Below, in pieces: positions 1 through 8,422 of a DNA stretch of 64,000 nucleotides (within the stretch, counting starts at the first letter, position 1; each line of letters opens with the position of its first letter). The position numbers were made by a program, and so were the translations under genes. The DNA is from Nitrospira sp. SG-bin1 (lineage in GTDB: Bacteria > Nitrospirota > Nitrospiria > Nitrospirales > Nitrospiraceae): NCBI GenBank assembly GCA_002083365.1, contig LVWS01000026.1:29392-93391 (forward strand), written 5' to 3'. The notes under the pieces are model-generated. The model made no database searches. It had not been told where the DNA came from and saw nothing but the letters and a program-made list of their open reading frames with translations.

Positions 1-2
1 GT

Positions 3-569
3 CTACGCATCGACGGCGATGGAGACGCAGTGTTGGTCGAAGGACCCAGGTCGGCGTTTACGCTTGGTGTCGCACCTCAGACTCTTGCTGAACGGCAACG
101 GGAGGCCAAGGCTCAGTACGAACGGGCCTTTGCGTTGTTACGGGAAGGCAGGTCCGCAGAAGAGGCGTTGGAGCGACTGGACCGTGCGATCGGTTACGAT
201 CCCACCTACGGAGACGCCTACGTTCTGAAAAGCTATGTTCGACTGGAAGTGGTGCCGAACCTAGACGAAGCCTTGGCGATCGGCCTCCTTGCGGTGAAAT
301 ATGCGCCGGGGAACCCGGATTCGTTTTACACGCTGGGTTTGATCTACGAAAAGCACGGCAAATTTGCAGAGGCGGAATCGGCTTTCCGGCAAGCATTGCG
401 CGTGAACAATGACTATCAGGACGTCTACTTCGCGTTGGGAACACTGTATGCCGATCATCTGAATGATCATCCCAAGTCGATGGAAGCGTTTCGCCGGTAC
501 TTGGAACTGGGAGGTACGCATGCTCGTGCCCGTGCTGCCGTTCATGAAACCGGCACGATGGTGCCTTAA
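3..569 (+). CDS. TPR-repeat protein, 5'-truncated by the window edge
   Basis: The reading frame is open from the first bases, so the true start lies upstream of the window. The visible part reads as tandem tetratricopeptide repeats: alternating amphipathic helices with TPR-like positions such as GDAYVLKSYVRLE, NPDSFYTLGLIYEKHGKFAEAE and DVYFALGTLYADH. TPR arrays mediate protein-protein contacts. No catalytic motif is visible, and a fused upstream domain cannot be excluded. An internal TTG at 30 could be mistaken for a start but has no ribosome site. The gene converges on a small minus-strand gene and their 3' ends overlap by a few bases. Confidence 0.75.
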   Translation, partial: LRIDGDGDAVLVEGPRSAFTLGVAPQTLAERQREAKAQYERAFALLREGRSAEEALERLDRAIGYDPTYGDAYVLKSYVRLEVVPNLDEALAIGLLAVKYAPGNPDSFYTLGLIYEKHGKFAEAESAFRQALRVNNDYQDVYFALGTLYADHLNDHPKSMEAFRRYLELGGTHARARAAVHETGTMVP

Positions 570-802
570 TCCTTTTCACCGCCTTTCAGGTATCCGAGAC
601 CGATCTTGACCGCTCGACGGGTGATTTCCGCCCAGCGTGCTTGGGGGTAAGCCGAAAGCACCGCCGCCGCTTTGGGATCCTGGATCTCAAGGTTAAGAAT
701 TCTAATGACCCCGTCGTCAATCTGAATGTCTGCCACAGATCCCCCCTTCCATGATGTAACCGCTCGAAGCACGGCGTTGCGTTGACTGATATCAGGACCC
801 AT
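566..802 (-). CDS. small conserved-looking hypothetical protein (78 aa)
   Basis: I do not recognise the family. The product is a soluble 78-residue protein with an alternating pattern suggesting beta strands (IQIDDGVIRILNLEIQD) followed by helices (AAAVLSAYPQARWAEITRRA). The frame fits the intergenic space exactly and overlaps the stop of the convergent TPR gene by 4 bases, which supports a real gene. An alternative upstream start in another frame exists but gives unconvincing protein. It is transcribed away from the lipoprotein operon starting at 877, so 803-876 is a divergent promoter region. Confidence 0.5.
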   Translation of the reverse strand: MGPDISQRNAVLRAVTSWKGGSVADIQIDDGVIRILNLEIQDPKAAAVLSAYPQARWAEITRRAVKIGLGYLKGGEKD

Positions 803-876
803 GTTAGCATGACTCCAACGTTTTTTCCCGGGACGTTAATCCTAGGAATGAGTACTTATATCTCAAGGAGGATTGT

Positions 877-1440
877 ATGATCCGGTCACACGCGATTCAA
901 TCAAAGCTGGTCGGTCCTGGTCTTGCGATCCTCATCATTGGATTGGCGGCTTGTGGCGGTCCTCCGAAATGGGTCGAGAAGGGGTCTGGAGCCTATAACG
1001 AAAAAGACAGCAAAGCTTTTTATGGGGTAGGGGCGGTCGCGGGGGTCCGTAATGCGCCGCTTGCCTGGGATACGGCCGAGAATCGCGGGAGGGCGGAGAT
1101 CGCCAAAACATTCGAAACCTACACCGGGTACCTGATGAGAGACTATGCGGCCTCGACGACGGCCGGAGATTTTACCAGGAATACGGAAGAGCAGAATGTG
1201 GAGCGCGCCATCAAGACCATTACGACGACCACACTTAGCGGAGTCCGGAAAATCGATCAGTACATGGATCCCAAGACCAACACTTATTACGTCCTGACCA
1301 AGTTGAGTCTGGAAGATATGAAAAACAACTTGGAGCAGGCCAAAGAGCTAAATTCACAAGTACGGGACTTCGTCCGGAGGAACGCCGACCGCCTGTTCGA
1401 ACGGTTGGAGCAGGAAGAAGAAAAGCGAGGCGTTCGCTAA
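877..1440 (+). CDS. LPP20-family outer-membrane lipoprotein
   Basis: The 187-residue protein begins with a lipoprotein signal peptide: hydrophobic stretch LAILIIGLAAC with the lipidated Cys at residue 26. The sequence PPKWVEKGS followed by FYGVGAVAG and an AENRGRAEIAKTF helix is the LPP20 layout: a W-rich start, a GVG strand, then a helix rich in A/R. The C-terminal third is charged and helical. AAGGAGG at 865-871 lies five bases before the ATG and fixes the start. It heads a four-gene lipoprotein operon. LPP20-like proteins commonly sit beside LpoB and COG3014 lipoproteins. The molecular role is unknown; envelope maintenance is the usual inference. Confidence 0.8.
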   Translation: MIRSHAIQSKLVGPGLAILIIGLAACGGPPKWVEKGSGAYNEKDSKAFYGVGAVAGVRNAPLAWDTAENRGRAEIAKTFETYTGYLMRDYAASTTAGDFTRNTEEQNVERAIKTITTTTLSGVRKIDQYMDPKTNTYYVLTKLSLEDMKNNLEQAKELNSQVRDFVRRNADRLFERLEQEEEKRGVR

Positions 1441-1480
1441 ATCCATGGAGCATGAGACGCTTTTTTCTTCCCGGAGGTTC

Positions 1481-2095
1481 ATGGTGACCAAGACATTTCG
1501 TCCTTCGCTTGTCGTCACGGCGAGCGTAGTTCTGGCGTTGTCCGGGTGCGGACACGAAACCAAGGTGACTCGGGTCGATACCGGGCTCGTCACCGACTTG
1601 AGCGGTCGGTGGAACGACACGGATTCCCGGATGGTCGCCGAAGCGATGGTCAAGGATGCGCTGCAATATCCATGGCTCGGGAATTTTGAAAAAGCGAACC
1701 AACGTCAACCTGTCGTCGTGGTGGGGACGGTCTTGAATAGCAGTCATGAACATATCAGCGTGCAAACCTTCATCACGGATTTGGAACGAGAACTCACCCA
1801 TTCCCAGAAAGTCACGTTCGTGGCCGGCAAAGGTGAGCGGGATGAGATTCGGACCGAACGGAAAGAGCAGGCCATTTACGCGCGCGAGGACACTCAGAAA
1901 GCTCCCGGAAAAGAGACAGGCGCCGATTTCATGATGAAGGGGACGATCGCCACCATTCTTGATGAAGCCGACGGAACCAAAGCGGTCTTCTATCAAGTGG
2001 ATCTTCAGATGATCGATCTGGAGAACAATGCGAAGGTGTGGTACGGGCAGAAGAAGATCAAGAAGGTGGTTGAAAAGAAACGCACCGTCTTTTAA
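1481..2095 (+). CDS. LpoB-like lipoprotein (penicillin-binding protein activator family)
   Basis: I choose the ATG at 1481 because GGAGG at 1473-1477 precedes it and it opens a clean lipoprotein signal (VVTASVVLALSGC, Cys 23). The ORF also extends upstream to an ATG at 1445, without signal-peptide logic. The mature part has the LpoB pattern: DLSGRWNDTDSRMVAEAM, PVVVVGTVLNSSHEHI, then KGTIATI and a strand ending VWYGQKKIKK. LpoB activates PBP1b in enterobacteria. The wider family is found in many phyla with untested function. Second gene of the lipoprotein operon, 40 bases after the first. Confidence 0.82.
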   Translation: MVTKTFRPSLVVTASVVLALSGCGHETKVTRVDTGLVTDLSGRWNDTDSRMVAEAMVKDALQYPWLGNFEKANQRQPVVVVGTVLNSSHEHISVQTFITDLERELTHSQKVTFVAGKGERDEIRTERKEQAIYAREDTQKAPGKETGADFMMKGTIATILDEADGTKAVFYQVDLQMIDLENNAKVWYGQKKIKKVVEKKRTVF

Positions 2096-2110
2096 GTTCC
2101 ACGGACACTG

Positions 2111-3598
2111 TTGAACGCAATCTTCCCACGCTTTGCCCACGGGGATCCTGTGCGGTGGGGCGTTGTCACCCCGATCTCGTTACTCCCGTTTCTTGCCGTT
2201 CTCCTGTTTTTGACCGGATGCGGCCCTGCCGTCAATCGCTACCTCCTTGTCGAACAAAGCCTCGTCGCCGGTGATCCGGAACGCGCGGCGGCGATCATCG
2301 AGCAGACCAAGAAAGAATATGGCGCGAAGGGCCGCTTGCTGTACGAAATGGATCGAGGATTGGTGCTGCAGCTGGCGGGTCACTATCAGCTGAGCAATGC
2401 GGCATTGGAGCGGGCGGAAGAGGAGGTCGAGCGGCTCTATACGAGGACCATTCGCGCGGAAACCGCCGCATTCCTCACCAACGACAACGTCCTGCCGTAC
2501 GAAGGCGATGCCTACGAGCATGTCATGATCAACGTGATCAAGGCTTTGAACTATGCGGCTCAAGGACAACTTCTGGACGCTCTGGTCGAGGTGCGACGGA
2601 TCGATCATCGGTTGAATGTGCTCGGCGACCGGGTGAAGGATACCCAGAAGTACCGGACCGACGGGTTCGCCCGATATGTGAGCGGAGTGCTGTACGAGGC
2701 CTCCGGTGATCTCAATAATGCGTTCATCGCCTATCGCAACGCGTATGAAGCGTATGAAAGCATGCGCGGATGGTCGAGGACGCCCCCTCCGCCATCGTTG
2801 CGCGCGGATCTCCTGCGCACGGCCGAGGCCCTCCATTTAGCGGCGGAGTTCGAGGGATATCGGCAGGCATTTCCCGATGTCGCTTTGCAGCCGTTCTCAG
2901 ACCAAGAGCAATTCGCCCAAGTCGTGATGATCAGTTATAATGGGCGCGCCCCACGAAAAGAGGATCTCTTCTTGGACTTACCGATTAGTCTTGATGCCGT
3001 ACAGTTGGTCCTACTGAATAGAGGAATTTTCCAGTCGCCCTATCCGCGAGATCGTGTCGCGGACAGTGTTCTGTACGGACTCAATGGGCGGGTGGTCCGC
3101 GTTGCACTCCCGCGGTTGGTTCCGCAAAAAACACAAGTGCCATCTGAAAACATGACGCTGACCGATTCGACCGGCCGTGCGGTCACGGTACGATCTGAAT
3201 TAGCACACAATGTCACGGCACTGGCGGAAAAAAGTCTTTCGGAGCGTTTGCCGGCGATCACGGTGAAAGCGTTGGCTCGATCTGCGACGAAGTTCGCGAT
3301 GGCTGAAGGAGCCATGATAGGAGCGCAACAGGCTGCGGGGAGAGATGCCGCGCCGTGGGTCGGACTGTTGGTCGGGCTTGTGACTCATGGGTTGGCTGTG
3401 GCATCTGAGGAAGCCGACAAACGGAGTTGGCAAACCTTACCCGACGAGATTCATGTGGCGCGGGCATGGGTTCCACGCGGTGAGTATCGCGTGGCCATTC
3501 AACCTTCAGGACAAGGGGTAACGTCGGCCAAAGATGGGCAGATGGTCGCACTGGAGGCAGGCCAGACGATGTTCATCATCCAACGTGTGATGCAATGA
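2111..3598 (+). CDS. COG3014-type lipoprotein with helical repeats
   Basis: The 495-residue protein starts at TTG 2111 with a long lipoprotein signal (PFLAVLLFLTGC, Cys 37). Residues about 45-250 are TPR-like helices (ERAAAIIEQTKKEYG, GHYQLSNAALERAEEEVERLY, ALNYAAQGQLLDALVEVRRID). The C-terminal half is beta-rich with a hydrophobic glycine-rich segment near residues 395-430 (GMAEGAMIGAQQAAGR...WVGLLVGLVTHGLA). This layout is typical of the COG3014 lipoproteins that travel with LpoB and LPP20 genes. No catalytic motif is seen. The stop overlaps the next ATG (ATGATG, 3595), so translation is probably coupled. Confidence 0.72.
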   Translation: MNAIFPRFAHGDPVRWGVVTPISLLPFLAVLLFLTGCGPAVNRYLLVEQSLVAGDPERAAAIIEQTKKEYGAKGRLLYEMDRGLVLQLAGHYQLSNAALERAEEEVERLYTRTIRAETAAFLTNDNVLPYEGDAYEHVMINVIKALNYAAQGQLLDALVEVRRIDHRLNVLGDRVKDTQKYRTDGFARYVSGVLYEASGDLNNAFIAYRNAYEAYESMRGWSRTPPPPSLRADLLRTAEALHLAAEFEGYRQAFPDVALQPFSDQEQFAQVVMISYNGRAPRKEDLFLDLPISLDAVQLVLLNRGIFQSPYPRDRVADSVLYGLNGRVVRVALPRLVPQKTQVPSENMTLTDSTGRAVTVRSELAHNVTALAEKSLSERLPAITVKALARSATKFAMAEGAMIGAQQAAGRDAAPWVGLLVGLVTHGLAVASEEADKRSWQTLPDEIHVARAWVPRGEYRVAIQPSGQGVTSAKDGQMVALEAGQTMFIIQRVMQ

Positions 3599-4734
3599 TG
3601 CACGCCCGTGGTTCGCCCATCAAACAAGCGTCGGCGTTCTTCGTCTGCCTCTGGCTGATCGTGTCGGTATCGGCGGGCTGTGCATGGTTCACTGGAAAAG
3701 AAAAGCCGGGGTGGGTCGATGGTCGGAGCTTGGAATATCCATTGGCTCAATACTTAACCGGAGTGGGACAAGCGGACAGTCGAAACAACGCAGAGGATCA
3801 GGCCTATGCGGCCGTGGCGCGTATTTTTAAGGCTGAAGTGGCGGCGCAGGCGAAGGACTGGGAGTCGTACTTGGTTGTCGAGAACCGCGGTGTCTCGAAC
3901 GCCGAGCGACGGCTCACGATCGACAATGTGACGAAGGTCTCGACCGACAAGGTGCTTGAGAATGTCAGAATCGCGGATGCCTGGTACGACCCGGACAGTC
4001 GGGTGCACTACGCGTTAGCCGTGATGAGTCGTTCCCAGGCTGAAGCTTCGTTGATGGAGAAGCTTTCGGCGTTGGATCGCGCCATCGAAGCAGATGTCAC
4101 CGAGTCACGGCATGTGGCCGACAAACTGGCCAAGATCCGCACCCTTCGACGGGCCGGGAGAAATCTCGTTCTGCGCGAGGTGTACAATACGGATCTCCGC
4201 GTGATCCGCCACACGGGGCTCGGAATCCCATCCTCTTATCAGGTAAACGAACTGTCAGGTGAGTTAGAGCAATTTCTTGCCTCGAATCTGGTGCTTGCGG
4301 TACAAGTGTCCGGTGACCAGGCGGAGCCGGCAGGGCGCGCACTGGCGGAAGGACTTATTCGGGAGGGACTTCGCGTGACCATCCAGATGGGACATGAAGA
4401 GGCGGATCCGACGGAAGTGATCATTCGAGGCACGGTCCGTCTCTTTCCTGTCGAGGTCCATGACCCGAATTTCAAATACGTTCGATGGTGCAGCGATTTC
4501 GAGATCGTGGAGCCGGGGACGCGCCGGGTCGTCGGGGCCGTCGCCCGTGGCGGTAAAGAAGGGCACTTGACGGAGCGTGAAGCGACGGCGAAGACGCTTC
4601 GTGTGATGCGGCAAGAGTTGTCGTCGGATGTCGCGAAGGCGATTGCCGCGCATATCTTCGGCGAGAGCGCGTTGCCAGAGGCGGCGACGATGCCGGCAAG
4701 TTGCCCGCGAGAAGCGTCAGGGATGAGGCGGTGA
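3595..4734 (+). CDS. second LPP20-like lipoprotein, long form
   Basis: The 379-residue product has a lipoprotein signal ending VSAGC (Cys 29). It then repeats the LPP20 features of the first operon gene: KPGWVDGRSLEYPLAQYLTGVG followed by a helix AEDQAYAAVARIFKAEV, and a strand PDSRVHYALAVMSR. Residues 130-200 are a charged helical linker. The C-terminal part (about 210-340) contains a second alpha/beta unit with strands LVLAVQVSG and TEVIIRGTVRLFPVE. It is therefore an LPP20 domain fused to an extra domain I cannot name. Last gene of the lipoprotein operon; it overlaps the previous gene by four bases. Confidence 0.72.
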   Translation: MMHARGSPIKQASAFFVCLWLIVSVSAGCAWFTGKEKPGWVDGRSLEYPLAQYLTGVGQADSRNNAEDQAYAAVARIFKAEVAAQAKDWESYLVVENRGVSNAERRLTIDNVTKVSTDKVLENVRIADAWYDPDSRVHYALAVMSRSQAEASLMEKLSALDRAIEADVTESRHVADKLAKIRTLRRAGRNLVLREVYNTDLRVIRHTGLGIPSSYQVNELSGELEQFLASNLVLAVQVSGDQAEPAGRALAEGLIREGLRVTIQMGHEEADPTEVIIRGTVRLFPVEVHDPNFKYVRWCSDFEIVEPGTRRVVGAVARGGKEGHLTEREATAKTLRVMRQELSSDVAKAIAAHIFGESALPEAATMPASCPREASGMRR

Positions 4735-4766
4735 ACGATATTCTTTCATGAGGGGAGGCAGCGATC

Positions 4767-5036
4767 GTGAAAAAATCAGATGAACTATCCGTCAGTCGTG
4801 CCCCGCGCAGCAGGGGGCGTGGGTTGACCAAGACCGGACAAAAGATCTCAAGCCGTCTGGCCAAGCGGCGATTGAACGAGCGACTGAAGGAAGACACGGT
4901 GTCTTTCAATAAAGGTAATCTAGCCGATACTTTGAGAAAAGAAGGCTACGAAGAGGTACCGCTCGATGAACTGCAAGACCGGCTCTCGAAGCTCGAGGGT
5001 CCGCTCGCGGAACTCATTTTGAAGGGGAGGGTGTAA
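4767..5036 (+). CDS. putative antitoxin of a PIN toxin pair
   Basis: This is an 89-residue basic protein starting at GTG 4767. The N-terminal half is very Arg/Lys-rich (RSRGRGLTKTGQKISSRLAKRR), which could bind nucleic acid or wrap the toxin. The C-terminal half is an acidic amphipathic helix (PLDELQDRLSKLEGPLAELIL). I do not recognise a classic AbrB, Phd or RHH fold. The antitoxin call rests on its size and its position four bases before a PIN-domain gene. No independent promoter elements were identified. Confidence 0.5.
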   Translation: MKKSDELSVSRAPRSRGRGLTKTGQKISSRLAKRRLNERLKEDTVSFNKGNLADTLRKEGYEEVPLDELQDRLSKLEGPLAELILKGRV

Positions 5037-5040
5037 CGGG

Positions 5041-5484
5041 ATGCCATACTACTACTTTGACTCCACCGCACTCATCAAGCGCTACAGCATGGAGCGGGGC
5101 ACGAGAATCGTCAATAAGCTGATGGTGAAACGTGGGAAGGTCGCGATTGTCCCGACCTGGACGGTGACGGACTTCTATTCGATTCTCTGCGCACGCGCCC
5201 ATGAAGGGCAGATTACGCGGGACGATTGTTATTCGGTGCTCTATAAGTTCGAAATCGAATCCAAGCAGGGGCTCTATCAGTTTATCGCACCCACGACGGA
5301 GACCTACTTGGCGACGAAAGAGTTGGTTCTGGAGTATCCGTTCCTTCGTTCACCGCAGGTGATGCATCTTGCGCTGGCGTTGGAGTTGAAGCCGTTACGA
5401 TTGACCGTCGTCAGCGCGGATACCCAGCTTTTGGCGGCGTCAAAGACCGCGGGATTGCACATTGTCAATCTGGCGGAAGACTAG
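5041..5484 (+). CDS. vapC: PIN-domain ribonuclease toxin (VapC-like)
   Basis: The 147-residue protein begins YYYFDSTALIKRY, the usual PIN strand-1 motif with the first metal-binding Asp at residue 7. It continues with helices around TWTVTDFYSILCARAHEG and ends with the PIN signature region LALALELKPLRLTVVSADTQLLAASKTAGL, whose late Asp is another active-site candidate. PIN toxins cleave RNA, often tRNA or rRNA, in a metal-dependent way. The central acidic residue normally before the HLA motif is less obvious here (SPQVMHLAL), so activity is not assured. GGAGG lies about ten bases before the ATG. Confidence 0.75.
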   Translation: MPYYYFDSTALIKRYSMERGTRIVNKLMVKRGKVAIVPTWTVTDFYSILCARAHEGQITRDDCYSVLYKFEIESKQGLYQFIAPTTETYLATKELVLEYPFLRSPQVMHLALALELKPLRLTVVSADTQLLAASKTAGLHIVNLAED

Positions 5485-5512
5485 CATCGCCGAACCATTC
5501 TCACGAATACGG

Positions 5513-6388
5513 TCATGTGGCGCGGATATTGAGTGAGCGACCGCTGGAGGTTTCCTCCGACGCCTGTTTCAGCAAGTCCAGAACCGCTCGATTCCAACCG
5601 GCAGGACCGATGCCTGGTGCGCGAATCAAGTTGGGCAGATTGATATCAGGATCGTAGGAGCCGTCCGGTTTCTGTACCAGCACCGGATGATCAACCGTCA
5701 AGAGGAGCGGGAGATCGTTCAGACTGTCGCCGATGCCGATGGTTTCGACCTCGTCCGATGGGTCGGCCAGTCGCCGTTGCCGTTTGTAGCAGCGGAGCAG
5801 AATGTCGGCGGCCCGACCCTTGTCGTTGTTTCCCGTCAAGTGAAAGAAACGTCCGCCTCGAGTCCAATTCAAGCCACGTGTCACGACCTGGCGGCAGACT
5901 TCTTCGATCAACTTAGGGGGGCCGTTCACCAAGAACGGCTCATCGAATTCCCGCAGCATAGCCCGCAGCGCATCTTCCCGGGAGAGTCCTGTGGTGGCCA
6001 TGACTTCGTCGACCGACAGATCGCCGAAGCCTCGAAGCGGTGTGCCCACCGCTTCTTCGATCTGCCGGAGTACATCACGCAGCAGCGCGTAAGGGGTCCC
6101 GAGTTCGATGACTTGATAGCCGGAACGGCGCCGCGACCGTTCGAGGGGAAAGTCGAACGTATCGAAAGGCACGAACACCGCCGCGCCGTTCTCGACGATG
6201 AAGGGATTGTGGTGATCGAGACGCTCTCGCAGCGGTTCGATTTCCGCGCGGGTCTTTCCGGAGACGAGAATGATCGGAACGTTCTCCGAGCGGAGCGCGC
6301 TCAATGCCGGCCTCGCCTCGTCAAAGGAATAGGTGTCGTTGTCCAGGAGACAGCCATCAAGGTCTGAAAATAAGATATAGCGTGACAT
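5513..6388 (-). CDS. HAD phosphatase, mannosyl/glucosyl-3-phosphoglycerate phosphatase type
   Basis: The start at 6388 gives MSRYILFSDLDGCLLDND, a HAD motif I with catalytic Asp 9 and Asp 11; the frame upstream of this ATG is not protein-like. Later motifs are VSGKTRAE (motif II), a lysine in LTGNNDKGRAADIL, and GIGDSLNDLPLL (motif IV). Length (291 aa) and order match the MpgP/GpgP family, which removes phosphate from mannosyl- or glucosyl-3-phosphoglycerate to give the osmolyte. It is the last gene of a minus-strand operon with two glycosyltransferases. The exact sugar cannot be told from sequence. Confidence 0.8.
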   Translation of the reverse strand: MSRYILFSDLDGCLLDNDTYSFDEARPALSALRSENVPIILVSGKTRAEIEPLRERLDHHNPFIVENGAAVFVPFDTFDFPLERSRRRSGYQVIELGTPYALLRDVLRQIEEAVGTPLRGFGDLSVDEVMATTGLSREDALRAMLREFDEPFLVNGPPKLIEEVCRQVVTRGLNWTRGGRFFHLTGNNDKGRAADILLRCYKRQRRLADPSDEVETIGIGDSLNDLPLLLTVDHPVLVQKPDGSYDPDINLPNLIRAPGIGPAGWNRAVLDLLKQASEETSSGRSLNIRAT

Positions 6389-6392
6389 GGTT

Positions 6393-7100
6393 TTAGAGAT
6401 GTCGTAAGTCCTCGTTGATGTGCGACCGGGAATGTCCGGCCAGACGTCGCTCCAGAAAATCCTTAGCCAGATCCTTACCGCCCAGCCCCAGCGCCAGCGC
6501 GGCGGCAAGAACAAGTCCTCCCCAGGTAATGCCGAATCCGACGACGACGATGTGCTGGGCGATTCCCAACTGCTCGAGCGCCATGGCAACCGTGAGGAGC
6601 TGAATGCCCCAACGTGTCCCGGCTGCGATCCAGCGGGCCGGCGGCAACCCGGCGTTCACGGCCGCGATGAGGACCGCCTGAGATACAAAATTCGAGATGA
6701 GATAGCCGATGATCCCGATCACGGCCGCTGTGACCAAGTGCGGGATGTAGGACAACAGTGAGTGAGCCGCTTCATTGATCGGGGCGACGTCGAGCGCGCC
6801 CAGCGATGCCGTGGTGGCAAAGATGACGATCAACCAGTAGGTAATCCTGCCGATGATATAGGAGGGGTCGGATTTGATGCCACCCCTCAGCAGGGCCGAC
6901 GCGATCCCGATCCGATCACAGAGCCGATCCAGACCGATGACGCGAAGCAGGCGTTCCATCAAATGTCCCATGCCCCAGGCGACGCCCAGGCCGACCAACA
7001 AAAGAATCATCATGGCCAGGATATTAGGAAGAATGGCGAAGACGCGTTCACCGAGAGCAGCGACGGGTCCAAGTAACGTGTGTTCCCAGGTTGAAGTCAT
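6393..7100 (-). CDS. MscS-related transmembrane protein (TM-helix repeat type)
   Basis: The 235-residue protein has four or five hydrophobic segments, among them ILPNILAMMILLLVGLGVAWGMG, ITYWLIVIFATTASLG, LVTAAVIGIIGYLISNFV and ITWGGLVLAAALALGLGGKDLA. The last segment resembles the pore-lining helix of MscS-type channels (Gly/Ala-rich, ending GLGGKDLA). The large cytoplasmic beta domain of true MscS is missing, so this is the short conserved TM-helix type. It overlaps the upstream glycosyltransferase by ATGA (7097-7100) and precedes the phosphatase by four bases. A role in osmolyte release or osmosensing is inferred from the operon. Confidence 0.68.
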   Translation of the reverse strand: MTSTWEHTLLGPVAALGERVFAILPNILAMMILLLVGLGVAWGMGHLMERLLRVIGLDRLCDRIGIASALLRGGIKSDPSYIIGRITYWLIVIFATTASLGALDVAPINEAAHSLLSYIPHLVTAAVIGIIGYLISNFVSQAVLIAAVNAGLPPARWIAAGTRWGIQLLTVAMALEQLGIAQHIVVVGFGITWGGLVLAAALALGLGGKDLAKDFLERRLAGHSRSHINEDLRHL

Positions 7101-8422
7101 GGCTGGCTCCTTTCAGGCCTCGCGGGGGTGGCGGTGATGACGTCCCGCGCATCATGAGACTGAGGCCAACGAGTCACAAGATAGTCCTTCTGTTTCTCGA
7201 AAGTTCGGCACAGCGTTTCGATGAGATGTTCCGCTTCCGCGGTCGTCAATCCCTGACTGTCCAGCACGAATGACGCAGTCTTCCCCAAGTAGAGAGGGGT
7301 CAGCGCTTTCAGGAGATGTTCTTGCGGGAGCACGCTCCGATGATGAGCCAGGGCGGCGTCATAAATGATTTGGGCCCACAACGAATCGGGAATGCGGAAA
7401 TCGCGGATGGGGCTGTCCCGAAGGCGGGACAGCTGATCCAGTGCGTCTTCAGAGAGAATGCGCGCCCAAATATCGTGGAGGTCCGTCAGTCCGAGATGAA
7501 ACAGGTCCACCATCCGTTCGACGTTCACATTTACCGGCTCCACGCCCACTTCATACTGAAAGCCGAAGAGCGGCACTTTCCGCGAGTCAGTGATGGAGAG
7601 CCAAGTGGGGGCATGGGCTTCCATCAAGGCGAACAAGGCGCCCACAACCTGTCTCAGCATGGAGGACAGGTCGGCGGCAGGGTCCTTGGGATCGTGAATC
7701 TTGGCCCCGAGAAAACTCTGACAGACCCTGGCTCCGCTCGTAATGGCTTCGGTCGTCATCCAAATGTCGATTCCGAAGCGCGCGACATCCGACTCCCAGA
7801 CGTGCTTTTCGAGATAGTGCTGGGCCAGGTCTCCGGTGAATCCGAAATCGCCGCCGATCGGCTGACGGACCTCCTGACCATAGAGGGCTCGGGTGAGGGG
7901 ATAGGCGATACTGTTGGTGATGGTTCCGTCGTACTTATGGCGCCGATAGAACGGAGCCACATAATCGTAGCCTTCCTTGATGATCGGATGAAGAAGCAAT
8001 TCCATCCACTCGGGCGTGATACTGCGGACGTCCGAATCGACGACGGCACAGGCTTTGACCTTGAGCCGACGAGCGATCTCGAAAATCGTGCGAAATGCAC
8101 TGCCCTTGCCCGGAATGCCATGGTAAGGTGTGATAATGCGGTGCAATGTGCTCTGCCGATCGCTGATAAACAGCGGTTCGAGATCGACCATCGTATGGGC
8201 GACGATGGCCGGGGTGTTGTCGGAGGACCCCCCGTCGGCATTCACCAGGACGGCTCGCTGACCGTGAAAGTACTTTGCCAGGCCGGCACCGACGGCACGG
8301 ACGACATGCCCGATGGTCCCGGCATTATTGAAGCTGGGGATGCCCACCAGAATGTCGGCGCTGCGGACCGCTCCGAGCAGCTCTTCGGTTTCAGGTGTGA
8401 GCGGGATCAGGCCGGTGTTCAT
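7097..8422 (-). CDS. glycosyltransferase, probable second sugar transferase of the glucosylglycerate operon
   Basis: I start at 8422 (MNTGLIPLTPETEELL); the longer frame to 8530 overlaps the previous gene and is not protein-like. The N-terminal half is a GT-A fold: ADILVGIPSFNNAGTI, a nucleotide region VLVNADGGSSDNTP, and the metal motif CAVVDSDVRSI. GGDFGFTGDLA and FGIDIWMTTEA follow and resemble the acceptor/catalytic region of GpgS/MggA-like enzymes. It resembles mannosylglucosyl-3-phosphoglycerate synthase-like proteins. It overlaps both neighbours by four bases, so the four genes are one translation-coupled operon. The donor sugar is unproven. Confidence 0.7.
   Translation of the reverse strand: MNTGLIPLTPETEELLGAVRSADILVGIPSFNNAGTIGHVVRAVGAGLAKYFHGQRAVLVNADGGSSDNTPAIVAHTMVDLEPLFISDRQSTLHRIITPYHGIPGKGSAFRTIFEIARRLKVKACAVVDSDVRSITPEWMELLLHPIIKEGYDYVAPFYRRHKYDGTITNSIAYPLTRALYGQEVRQPIGGDFGFTGDLAQHYLEKHVWESDVARFGIDIWMTTEAITSGARVCQSFLGAKIHDPKDPAADLSSMLRQVVGALFALMEAHAPTWLSITDSRKVPLFGFQYEVGVEPVNVNVERMVDLFHLGLTDLHDIWARILSEDALDQLSRLRDSPIRDFRIPDSLWAQIIYDAALAHHRSVLPQEHLLKALTPLYLGKTASFVLDSQGLTTAEAEHLIETLCRTFEKQKDYLVTRWPQSHDARDVITATPARPERSQP

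Noticed and set aside
5687..6367. 226-codon plus-strand frame antisense to the phosphatase
   Set aside because: HAD motifs are on the minus strand.
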